From Rhodamnia argentea (taxonomy: Eukaryota > Streptophyta > Magnoliopsida > Myrtales > Myrtaceae), in contig NC_063153.1 of assembly GCF_020921035.1 (NCBI RefSeq), positions 15,128,001 to 15,192,000 on the forward strand: a stretch of 64,000 nt of DNA, read 5' to 3'. The translations under genes and the position numbers were made by a program. The notes beneath the pieces were generated by a model. That model did no database searches and was not told the origin of the DNA. It saw only the letters and a list, made by a program, of their open reading frames with translations. Positions within the stretch are counted from its first letter, which is position 1. Each line of letters begins with the position of its first letter. Positions 19,966-31,229 of the stretch are shown here, piece after piece.

Positions 19966-22327
19966 ATGGCGTCTTCGAAGGTCGTCTCCAGGTTATCCTC
20001 TCGATTACGCCCTCTGTCTCTCAAGCTCAACCACTCCCCGCCCTCTCCCCCAGCTCCGCTCCAGTCCTCCGTTTCCCCTTCTTCCAGGCGCTTTTCTCGC
20101 GCCTTCTCACGGTAAAATGCCTCAAATCTGCACTCGCTGCACGAGCATTCGCGTCCATTTTTGACGCAGGAGAGGCAAAGCATCCGTCTTTTCGCTACTC
20201 CTGTACCGAGCATTCGTGTTGATTTCCGGGGTCGTCTCCAGATTCACCGTTTGTTTGTTTGTGATGATTTGTGGTGTTAGGTTGCCCCTGGAGTTGAGCG
20301 GCGGCGTCGAATCCTTGATGCCTCTCCACAGCGCTATCGCCTCGGCGAGGCTCCAGTCGAGCTTGGCAATGGAGTCCCAGAGTTGGGGATTAGTGCCTCA
20401 AGGTGCAGTTACACTATCGTACTATACGTTCTTAAGTGATGTTTCGGTTGTGTGGTAACTGGTGAATTTTGGATTTTGATTGCCCGTGTGAGACGAATGG
20501 TGAAAACACTGAGTTGCTCTGAGCTAAGCAATTTTGATGTATGTCTTGTGGTTTTGGTTCTCTAGGCATTGTCCAATTAGATAGTTTAGATTGTTACAGT
20601 AACCAGATAGCATGTCATCTCTTTAGAACTTATTTTTCGGTGTTGGCAATGTCTATAAGGACCGCAAAAGTTCATTTGGGATGAGAAAGGATCTAGTTGC
20701 ATGGTGTGGTTGTGATAGAGTCAAACATGATCCGCCTTGTCCATAGAGTGCTTTGCCTCTTCAGTTGTAAATGGGGCGTATTGTTGAAAAAATAAAGGTT
20801 TCCATCTTTTGAAATGAATGATATTGATGGTGACAAATCAAATCTGAAGTAAATGTTTACATCTGACTATAAGCAATAGTGCACTTGATAATCTAGAAAT
20901 GGCTTGTGGATGTGCAAGTTTTTTGGAAATACTGAGCAGCGTGCTGAGCTTCTTCATCTACTTAAAATAGATGTACGATTCAGTCACTTTGGCTACTTGT
21001 TTCCTTCAATGTACTTAGCCCCCTTTTGTTCTGTCTTTTGAATTTCTCTTACTTTGTTTGCTGCTTTCACATGGTGCCCAAGGCTTCTGGATGATATAGA
21101 TAATTGGAATGACACTATTTAGTGTTTTACTGGGTGATATTCATCTTTTAATAACAGTTTTAAATTTTGAAAACTTCAAAGTCTGTTTTGAAAGAAGTCC
21201 AGGCAGGCCGTATTGCATGATATGGAGATGTCTTTGTGACTGTTAAACTTAAGTAGCTTGTTTAGGCAAATTATTTAATAGTTCCTCTCTGGCCAAAGGA
21301 AAAACATTTGTAGTTTCTCGGCATTGGCCTTGCACTTTCCTAACCTGGTGGGAGATGGCATTTGATCCATACTCTTTTCAACAGCATCAAGTTTACTCTG
21401 TTTATGGTTAAAGCTTTTGTTCTCTGCCTTTGAGTATCCTCGCTGGAGCTTTGCTCATCTGATCCATAAAAAGAGATGAATCTGTTTGACTGTGATTTTA
21501 GGCTTTTTTTTTTTCACCATAACCTGAAAGTCTTTCTAATATTGATCAGATATCTTGTCCAACTAGAGGCACATGCATCACTCATTTTAGTGCAGAGCAT
21601 CTAGAAATTTATTATGAAGGGTTACATTAACCTGGTGGAGATAGAATTTGATCTATACTCGTTTCAGTAACATCAAGTTTCCTTGGTATATAGTTAGGCT
21701 TTTGCTCAATTTCATTGATAGATAAAGTTTTGCCGCTCGTTGAAATGATGTTAGAACTGCCAATGGAATCATCTCTGCTCTTTTCTACGAGTTATTGGAA
21801 CCAGGAGAGTTTGATATGGTTCAAGATTAATCATACATAAAAAAATAATTCTAGTATATTGATCGTTGGAACTATTGTTTTGCATGCATGCTTGTTTAAA
21901 ATGTCAACTCAGTCAGGCTATGTGAAAAAAAATCTTGATAGTTTCTTGTAACTGATCAGAGAAAACAAGAGCAACTTATGTTGTTATGAGATGTTCTCTG
22001 CCTCTGTATGTCCTGGCTGGAGCTTGCTTTTCTGGCCAATGGAAGAGATAAATCTGTTAAAATGTAATTTTTAGGCTGTTCTTTTTCTTGCATTCCTTTT
22101 AATCCGAAAACTATAATATAATCTTGCCCTCTAGACGTAAATTGATCAGATATCTTGTCTAACTAGAGGCACATGCTTCTGTCATTTTTGTGCAGAGCAT
22201 TTGGAAATGATTATGTGGTTATTTGTATCATGTAATTGAAATAGAGTTGGCCATTCTCGTAGAACATGAATCATTCTTAACAATACTTTTCTCTGTCCAT
22301 CTTGCAGGAATTTCAATGCCTTTATGA
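19966..22327 (+). CDS. NFD6: NUCLEAR FUSION DEFECTIVE 6-like small organellar protein
   Basis: Small protein of the NFD6 family, linked by mutant studies to polar nuclear fusion in the female gametophyte and targeted to mitochondria and/or plastids. Its molecular role is unknown. Exons are 19966-20111, 20281-20402 and 22308-22327, in frame, giving 95 residues. The N-terminal half (MASSKVVSRLSSRLRPLSLK...) is rich in Ser and Arg and poor in acids, as in an organelle presequence. The conserved core is RLPLELSGGVESLMPLHSAI followed by ASARLQSSLA, about residues 49-79. The spliced form ends GLVPQGISMPL, the typical family ending. If the 1.9 kb intron 2 is retained, translation continues 18 residues to a stop at 20458, giving another C-terminus. 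Family members are known for such splice variants. The last exon codes for only seven codons. Confidence 0.88.
21341..22215 (+). repeat. Duplicated block inside NFD6-like intron 2
   Basis: Three sub-blocks recur in the same order. 'taacctggtgggaga' is at 21341 and 21628, 'tctctgcct..gctggagctt' near 21421 and 21991, and 'attgatcagatatcttgtc' at exactly 21541 and 22141. About 310 extra bases separate the first two sub-blocks in the second unit. This is an intronic tandem duplication with a later insertion, or a deletion in unit 1. Confidence 0.8.
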
Positions 22328-23830
22328 CAGTCTATGAGAGCAGCAACTCTTTGAGGCAGCCAGTTTTTCTTGGTTAGGGACTCAGATTGCATGTTGAGGC
22401 TTTTTATTGAGTTTAGTTTAAACAGTTCGAACTAATGAACCGTGCCGGTAACTTCTACGAAGATCTGTGTCTCTTCCTCACCATCAATCATCATGCTCCT
22501 TCAAGTCCTATGCAGAAATGATGCATGAGGATCTGGTTTGGCTTTGATAAGGAATGAGCATAACTTTATCCGAACTGCCAAATCATTATTGTAGAATTTT
22601 GTCTTTCTTTTCCTTCCATTACGGGAATATCTGTCATTTTCCAATAGCTCAATTTGTATGGTCACTGGTTATTTTTTTTTTTTGCTCACTGGTCATTGAA
22701 CATATAGGTTTCGGCACAATTTTAGGTGACATATTTTAGCAGAGTTGAATATTATACGTAATCGGATGGGCGCAGAAATATTCGTTAAAGAGAACCTGTC
22801 CGAACTTCTCTGCTGTAAAGCTAGATAGTTCAAGGTAACTCATCTTACTCTACTTGGCAATGAATAGTTCATATAATGCTCTCAAATAGAATTCATGCTA
22901 CTGCTCCCTTTCCCCTTTCTTTTTCCATTGTAAGAGGTTGCATCTCCATATAATCATGTTTCTTTCGGTGAAAAATAATTTGTCATTATTTCAGTTAATT
23001 AAGTCCTATGCCAATTCATTTTTTTGGCTAGCTAGATCATTATGTCATTCATTTTATATCCTGTTTTTCTTATTCAAGAAAGAACGTCTCATTGCCATTT
23101 GAAAGAAGTCTGCTAAAAATTTCTTTTGGTGAAAAGTAACTTATCTTACTTCAGTTAATTAAGTCCTATGGCAATACATCTTTTTAGCTAGATCATCAGT
23201 ATGTCATTACCATTTTATATTCTGTTTTCTTTTTCAAAAAAGAACATCTCATTGCCATTTGAGAAAAGACTGCTAAAACTTTCTTTGGAATTACTGTATC
23301 TAAGCTGCCAAGATTGGGAAATGCTTGCCCAAGCATACAGGAGTCTCTCTCTCTCTCTCTCTCTCTGGGCACCGATGGTTGTCTCATAACTAAGAAATCT
23401 TCCTTATATTTGTATTTTAACCATCTTAGTTATTGACTCGGATTTTTGAAATTGCAATTGTTAAACAGTCTCTGAAAATTAACTAATGCAGTGAAGATAA
23501 ATGCGTGGTTACTGCTATCTATATCCCCCTCCTACACAAAAATTAGGATTTCGCATACTCATTAGCCAATCACTAATAAAGTTCTCCAGCTAATCAGTTA
23601 CATCGATAGCTTTCAGTCCAATAAGGAGACCGAGAAGAGGGAGAACAGAAGTACAGACACTATAAAGAATGAATTGGACATCAAGACTTCCCTTGGGGGA
23701 TGTACCAGTCCCTAAAAATTCTACACAATCTGCATATTTACATTTGATATGCTGTCGCTGTATTCTACACATTCAAAATCTGAATCGCTCTCGGTTGCCT
23801 TTTCCTCTTTTTCATCTCTCCTTGTTCTCA
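22328..23830. other. Intergenic DNA between convergent NFD6-like and RopGEF genes
   Basis: The two genes converge here, so this stretch holds both 3' UTRs and terminators. It also contains a 160 bp tandem duplication (22959-23288) and a (CT)n tract near 23344-23366. No gene is recognised. Confidence 0.6.
22959..23288. repeat. 160 bp imperfect tandem duplication
   Basis: Two units begin 'tttcttt.ggtgaaaa' at 22959 and about 23120. Both contain 'cagttaattaagtcctatg', 'gctagatcat' and 'catctcattgccatttga'. Period is 160 bases with moderate divergence. Confidence 0.82.
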
Positions 23831-26445
23831 TCAGTGCCGATCTGTCGGGCTTCTTAGGCCACTCAAGTTCTCAAGCTTCTCTAAATAGGAAACCTTCTTT
23901 ACATTAGGACCATGTGGTGATCTACTCACAATATGTCCCTCACCATCTACAACAAAACTTTCTAAATTGCTTATTGAGTTTTCCCTCTTCATTATGCTCC
24001 CTTCCTTCCCGAATTTCCAGCCCATGAAGTCAGACAGTGTCTTCGAATTCGGTGTTTCTGCAGTTTGCAAGGCCTCTACCTCTTCCTCGTCATTTAAGGG
24101 TGACTGGTCAGGTTCTGCTAGTGATGGATTTTGAGCCACAGAGTCTGCGTAAAGGACATCCTCTATTCTCGAAATTACTGTGAATGCCAAGCTCTCTATG
24201 ACTCTTGAGTAACTCTCTAGGATTGACTGTCCCACATCCTGTCGATATTAGATGGTTTTAGCAAGGAGAAGGTAATGCAAGAGCTTTAAACAAAAGTATT
24301 GGCCTGAAAACATAGTTTCTAGTTGTAATGTGAGCGAATGTATGGATAAACTTGCAGAGCCAGAGGTACTGGTGAACCAATGAGAGTATGTGTGATGGTA
24401 CAATAAGTGGGTCTTAGTAATTTTTCCTAAGACGGTGTAGTTTCTGTTAAGGAAATCTCTTTCGATGATGGCGCTGCCCTGTGGATTGTCTCTAGTGATT
24501 TTACTGCTCAGGAGATTTTGTCCTTTACCTTGTTAAATTGGATTTTTGAGGTGTCGAGAGACGACTGAGGTATCCCAGGGAACCGCTGTTTGAGGAGGAG
24601 GAGGATGGTCTCAGCTCGCTCTTCAAAGAGTTCCCTCTTCTCCAAGCTTATAGCTGATCCCCATGTTGACTTCCCATCCTTCTGGTGCATCTTCCGCATC
24701 CAGATCACAATGGAGGCCTCGATCTTGTCCTTGAGGTCCAGGACTTTGTGTTCTGTTGATAAGTCCATGGTGGACAAGAATTGATCAGGATCAAAGTACT
24801 CCACTGTGATGCACTTGTAGATTGAATCACCAAGGCTTGCTCTCCCATTCTGCCAAAAAATAGTTGCGATTTCTTAGTTTAGATCATTTGAACCGGAGAA
24901 GATGCTTGCACAATGTAGCCAATAGGATCAGCATGTTGATCTTTTGCCTTCTGATAACGAATTACTAATCTTATGCACTGCGAGGTGATATACTACTACG
25001 TGTCTGTTGTACCTTAGGAAGGGATTCGATGTAGTCCTCGGGAATTGACATTTCTGATAATACTTGAGCATTGATGGCCATTGCTGCTTTTAGAACTTGG
25101 TTCACTGATTCCTTCTGGAACAGCAGCCATTTCCGCGAGCCATCAGATAAGCCATTTGGAGGAACTTCGACAGTCGGTAGCCACCATTTTTCGTCTTCCC
25201 TCTGTGCTTTCCCTTTCTCAGATTCATTGGCATTTCTAGAGACATACGAGAACTCATTCTGACCTCCAAAATTGTCCAGATAGCCCTGTTCAGGAACATA
25301 AGAAACCGTGTTAATACAGCTTTGAAGATATTTTTCTTCCTCCTTTCTTAGCAAGTCAAGCCATTGCAGGAACTGACTAGTAGCATGGCATCGAGCTTGC
25401 GCAGCGCTGGGATGTTCATGTGCAGATCGTTTCTTTGTCGCGTTATCATTACCTGCAAATTGGGATTGCACTAGTCAGGATTGTTTGACAAAGAGATCTT
25501 TGTTCGTTTTTCAAACAATGCATTTCCGAGAGAGAGAGATGACCTCCATGTTGGTTCCATCTTGGGACTTTTGCGTGGAGGGAACAAATTCGACAATGTG
25601 ATCGGTCACGGACAAAAGCCAGTCGATTTCTTTTCTCCATCTAGCCTTCCTCTCTGGAGACATCGGCTCTAACCGACGTTGCTCTCCGAAAATGGAAGCT
25701 GCATTACCACAAAACAAAGCATGAATTGCCATGTATTTCACCTCTTATCGCCCGATTGTGATGAATTTCCGATGCTTTAGGTCTCCTTGTAGCAGGTGCC
25801 ATTTCCCAATTTTAAAAGCAGAAGCCCAAAATTGAAAATCTGTCAGAGAAAGAATTGAAAATACCAGCAAGATTCGTGATTGCATTTGACAGAGCCAAAG
25901 CCGAAGAAACACCCTTTCCACCACCAGACATGTCCTCACCCAGGAGCAGCTTGGCGAATCTTTCCTTCATCAGCTCCATGTCTGCAAGAAAAAATAACCA
26001 AAAGTTTATCCAAATCACTAGTTTTTCATTTTTACCTTGGTTTATCATTTACCCTGATATTTCAGACTGAATTTGTCGAGAAGTCAATGATATAGGCCAA
26101 TTCAGATTGGTCAATAGAGGGAAGAAGTTAAATTGTGGGCATGTCTATATTCTGTGCTTATATGTTTTATATACCTGATGGTGATGCCTTGGAGGGTGAG
26201 CTAGCTGTTCTTGCCTCATCTCCTTCAAGGCCCGAAACAGGATCGTTACTCCGATCGAAAACCCAACCAATGTCTTGGTTCTCCATCAGTTCCGCGACTC
26301 TCGAGCCTTGGCTTCTGAATTGAAGCCCGTCCGCTACTCCGCTGTCGAGAACCGCATTGCCTTGGTTGTGTCGGTCGAATATGCGCTTGAAATGGAAGGA
26401 CTTTGACTTCTGCATGCTACGCTCGTGTTCGAGGGCCCGAACCAT
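23831..26445 (-). CDS. ROPGEF: Rop guanine nucleotide exchange factor (PRONE domain)
   Basis: Activates ROP GTPases by catalysing GDP release through the plant-specific PRONE domain, usually below receptor-like kinases at the plasma membrane. Exons in transcript order are 26445-26175, 25981-25865, 25698-25544, 25452-25378, 25285-25013, 24849-24529 and 24238-23831. They join in frame to 539 residues. The variable N-terminus (about residues 1-90) precedes PRONE, which starts at [20 protein letters not shown]. Conserved blocks follow: [113 protein letters not shown] and [20 protein letters not shown]. The C-terminal tail ([19 protein letters not shown]) is the regulatory region found in several family members. 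All splice sites are GT-AG. The subclade is not assigned. The likely target class, a ROP, is encoded about 6 kb away. Confidence 0.96.
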
Positions 26446-26900
26446 TGATGACTCGATCTAAGGAAAGAATTGAAAGGACCCGCAGAATCCAAAAGAGATG
26501 GGGGATGATAGAAAGTGGAGAGAATGGAGGGGAAACACAGGAGGTGGAAAGGAGGAACAAGTATGGAGATGTGGTCTTGTTTTTGCTGATCTCTTGCAGA
26601 GAGTTGTGGATTAGAGAACTGAATTGGTTGTCTGAATGTGGATGAAAATGGACGTGGGGTGCATGTTTTTTTTCTTTTGATGGTCTTTCAGGAGGGACAC
26701 TGACTTTGTGGGAGGGTTGGTTTTGGGAATGGATGGATGGGAGGGTCAATGCTTACCAAGAAGCCCGGCAAAGACATTCATCCACAACTAAAATAAGAAA
26801 CCTCTTCCCAGCGTTTACCTCTTCGTGCTTATCTTGTCGTCACTAAGTAAATTCTCACTATTAGTCTTGTCTGAATTTTTATGTAGCATTTATATATTTT

Positions 26901-26942
<42 letters not shown>

Positions 26943-27059
26943 CAATGAAAAAGGCAATTTATCGTGTCAATGGCAATTAGTTGATTTATTATTGTAGATG
27001 GAACTTTGTTAAACGAAAATGCATGATAATGGTGTAGTTCGTTTGAATTCGGCAGGTGA
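26446..27059. promoter_or_regulatory. Upstream region of RopGEF with a (CT)n tract
   Basis: This is the promoter side of the minus-strand RopGEF gene. A run of about 19 CT units (GA on the gene strand) lies at 26902-26940, 460 bases before the start codon. No TATA box could be assigned with confidence. Confidence 0.5.
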
Positions 27060-28010
27060 TATGCTAAAGTTATCGACCTTTATGCGAAATACCGACATTA
27101 TTTTCAGTGACTTATCGGCATTTATTCTATTGAGTCACTAACCAATTTTAAGCTACCAATTCTTATTTGAATTACTTATTTACCCTCCATCAATTGTTTC
27201 AACATGATTAGCTTTTGCAGCAATCAACTAACTTTTATTTGGATACTTTATGAACTTTTAAAATCAATTACTATCTTTATTTGTGAAATGTGATGCATGC
27301 CCTACTTTTTTTTTCCATTAAGAAACCGACAGTTTAGATTACTAACTCTTCACTAACTTTTATCTGCATATTCACGAACATTTTATATCAAATTACCGTC
27401 CTTATTTGTGATACCAATTTCTTTTCTAATAAGTTAAAAAGTTGTCTAAGATTACTAACTCTTGCTTGAGTTAATTGCCAGAGTTTATTTTGATCGTTCT
27501 ACAATTACTAAGTAACGTTTTAAAGTTACTAACTCTTGTGTCAAATTACCAAACTTAACTCAAGCTATTTACCAAACCATTTTCCTATCAAGTGACCAAC
27601 TTTACTTGAGTCACTTGCTAATATTATTTGGTCGTTTAAAAAATTACCCACTTTTAGAACGACTGCCAACTTTTGTTTATTTACGTCAACATTCTTAAGT
27701 TATCAACTCTTATGTAAAATTCTGATAAAAAAAAATCTTATGTAAAATAACGACTTTAATTTGAGTTACTTATCAACTTTTTTCAATTAAATTATTATCA
27801 ACTCTCTTATATGATTCACAGAACAATATTTATTTGGTTGTTTGAGATTACCAACTTTTGTAACTACTTGTCAACTTGTATTTACAAAGCCTACGAGCCT
27901 TCTTAACTTACCAAGTCTTATATCAAATTGCTAGTCAATTACCAGCATTTATTTGGTCGTTTTCGAATTAACAACTTCCGCAATAACTTATCGACCATTT
28001 CTTCTTTAAC
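27060..28010. repeat. Degenerate repeat array
   Basis: About 950 bases are built from recurring, diverged phrases: 'ttaccaactttt' or 'actaactctt', 'ttgagttactt', and 'tttatttggtcgttt' (near 27483, 27630, 27828 and 27948). There is no coding sequence. It looks like an old tandem array whose units, roughly 120-190 bases, have drifted. Confidence 0.55.
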
Positions 28011-28261
28011 GTCTGCCTCACTTTTTAGTTCCATCCTAATAATTCCTCTAATCATTCGCAAGAAATTCTTTTGGCCAACAGCATTAGAAAGCTTGAATTT
28101 GCAAACCCTTTTCCAAACTATTTGGATTCTATAGCTTTAAAAACTATAGCATAGAATCAGATACTGTCTAAATGGCTAGCTAAAAAGACCAAAAATATTG
28201 GGAGTGTACTTATGTCCAGATTCTTGTATTTGAAGCCACGTTACTTGTCATATGATGTGTT

Positions 28262-31229
28262 GGGGAGAATTGTCCAAAAAGTCCTAAATTTGTTGCACTT
28301 TTATCAATTCAGTCCTAAACATTTTAATTTTGTTAATTGAATCCTAAACATTTTTACATTTTGCCAGTTGAGTCCGTTCTGTCAATTTTATTTGGAATTC
28401 AACGATGTGGACACCAGTCATCCTACATTCATATTTTTTTCGTTTTTTCCTTCCTTTCTTTTTCCTTTTGCAGGCGGTCGCCCATTGGCCACAAGCAATG
28501 GCCAAGCCGGCTGGCCACACCGGGGCGAGGGTCGCCATCACCAGCCACGGATGAGGCCCGATGAGGGCTCTCGTTGCCAAACTCGGCAAGATCTAGCCTT
28601 GGCAAGGCTAACCCTCACCGGGGTTCGCCGGATATGGCTAGGGAAACTCTCCACGCGAGGTCAGCCCGCCTGTCCCAACCTTCCCGAGAGTGAACCGCCA
28701 AAGAAAGGCTAATAGATTACTAAACCAAAAGACTTAACTCGGGCTCTTCCAAACCCATACTAATTTAGAACTTTAGGGTCAATTAACATGAAAGATCGAT
28801 TTAATGAGAAGTCACCTCTAATCGATTCTTGATGGTCGATTAGAAGACACCCAAGTAAAATATGGAAGAGTACTTCACTTCCACCAATCATATATTAAAT
28901 GGATTTTGGGACTTGATTACACTAACTATTTAGTTAGTTGCCCTTTTGGTGCCTAAACTTGATTATTTATTTCCTAAAATGTCGAGACAGTTTTTTTACC
29001 AATTATGAGTCCAAAAGTTCTTATCCACTAACGTGTCTAGGCAATTTTTTTTTGGGTTTATTATGTCCTAACCATGCTAAAAGGAAAAGAACAATCAATG
29101 TATTGAAAATGCGCAATCAAGTAAAATCAAAATGTAAATGTGCAAACATCGACCTAGGATTTGTCTCTAAGAACATCCAATATCCTATTGTAAAGCCCTA
29201 AGAACTTATTCAATTTTAGTCCAATTTTCATCCAAGACTTTTCATATTGTTTATGCTAAGCCTAAAATGTTCATTAAAATCCCAAACTAATAGACGAATA
29301 TAAAAATAATTATAAACTAGAATTCACACTAAAAATCTAGCAAAACTAATCAAAATCTAATTTCTAATTTTTTTTAATTCTGTAAATTTTTAATTTTTTG
29401 GGAAATTTTCAGTTTTTAATTTTTGTAATTTTTCTGGAAAATGATACGGATCGGGCCAGTAGACCCGACCCATGCCGTTAAGATCCGACCCGGACCTTAA
29501 GGGTCCGGGTTGGTCTAAGGCTCAGACCGGCCTTAAGGCCTGGTCTGAAAAAGGGCCTATTCAGGCCCACATTTATTCAGCCCAACTACACAATAAACGA
29601 GGCCCGGCCTAATCCCCAGACCCGATCCAACCCAAATTTCAACCCACTTTACTTCTTCTTTTTCTATTTTCTATTACTTTTTTTTTTTGTATTTTTCTAT
29701 TTATTTCTATTTTTATTTTCTGTATTCTCCTTTGGTCTTCTCCTTCCACGAGTGTTCTTCTGCCCTGATGGTCCACCGAGAATCACCACCGAGACTCCGA
29801 CGTGAGCTCGCCGGAGCCACCTTTCCTCCTGCCACCATCGCTTACGGACCAACACTTCTGGTCACCGCCGTTAACCTACCTTCGCCATCGTCCATTCACA
29901 GCCACCGCCGGACCACACTTCCGGTCACGATTCTACTCATCAAACAATTGACGCCAGCAACCAGACAAACATTTCCCAATCAACAACCAACATTTGCAGC
30001 ATACACATATTCATATCAGAGAAAGGAAGTAGTGAGCTGACGCGGTGGGACTTCAACCCAAGGCATCACCGGAGGACGCACGAAAACTCCATTCGCGTGC
30101 GATCGGCGTCGGACACCATGGAAACCATGCCAAAGAAGTCGAGCAAACGCGTATTCAGTCGCAATTCAACAGTCGACGAGGCAATCGTGGATCAACCTAG
30201 CTCTAAACGTCAACCATACGAGCACAGCTTTGGCATTTCACTCAAGCATCTTATCAAACAAGTGACATGCTGTTTTGAATGCAAGTTCCAGATTCGAACT
30301 CAGTGCAGTCCTCGGCTATTCATCACGAATCAACCTCAGTTTGCCATGGTTCACTCATGAGCTCATCAATCGAATTCAGCGTTTTTTCACTCAGGCAAAA
30401 GTAGGACACAGCGACACGTACTGACGACGCTTAACCTGGCATGGGGACAAGAAGAAGCCGCCGGAAGTCGGCCACGGCGGGGAGCGGGGATGGCTGAACT
30501 CTCTGTCGAAGGAGCCTTCTCTCTCCTTTTCCTCCCTCTCTCGCTTAGCTTTCCTATTTTGATCTTATCCATACTCTAACCGAGTTACAGCTCAGCACTC
30601 TTGGTATTTCTTCAGCCCCCGCCGGTGACGCACAGCTCCGATGACCGTTTTTCCTCTCACGGTCACAGCTCGCTCAAGCTTCGTCCGTCCAGTCGGGCGA
30701 GAGAGAAGAGCTCGGCTTCGCTTGGGCTGGGCCTGGAAAAATGCTGGAACATGGCCATAATAGAAATGAGATTGAAGAGAATGGATGATGGGCTGGATTA
30801 ACATAGATAGGCCCAGTTGTGAGGTAAATGGGCCAATCCATGGTGGGCCGGTCCCGCGGGCTATTCTGTTTGCCAGTCTATGGGGCCCTATTTTTTATTT
30901 TTTATTTTTTTGTATTTTCATTTATTTATCAACCAAAAATAGGTGTCACCCCCGCCTGGCCGGCCATCACATGTGGCGGGTGGCCGACCACCGGCAAAAG
31001 AAAGAAGAAATGGGAAAAAAATAAATCAAAAATAAAAAAATAAATCAGAATAAAATAAAATAATATTAAAATTTATTAACTTTAGCGCCGGTTGTGCCAC
31101 ATAAGAAGATTGGAGTTTACATTAGCAATTTCCAATCAAAATTGAATGGATAAATTCAATTAGTAAAATTAAAAAGTTTAGGACTGAATTGGCAAAAGTG
31201 CAATGGGTTTATGACTTGCACTTTTCCCA
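28262..31229. mobile_element. Probable long-TIR element, family A, about 3 kb
   Basis: The left end (GGGGAGAATTGTCCAAAAAG...) and the right end read on the other strand (GGGAAAAGTGCAAGTCATAA...) share, in the same order, 'ttgcacttttatcaattcagtcctaaac', 'tcaattttatttggaa'-like wording and a GC-rich 'ttttgc.ggcggtcggcca' block. That makes long imperfect inverted repeats of about 300 bases. The interior (28700-30900) is a mosaic: AT-rich DNA, a block at 29430-29640 rich in 'ggcctgg/gacccgacc', and unrecognised open frames at 29687-30040 and 30097-30360. No transposase is seen. A clean target-site duplication was not found, so two separate copies facing each other remain possible. Confidence 0.5.

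Noticed and set aside
28262-31229. A full LTR retrotransposon
   Set aside because: No paired direct LTRs, primer site or gag-pol domains were found; the ends are inverted, not direct.
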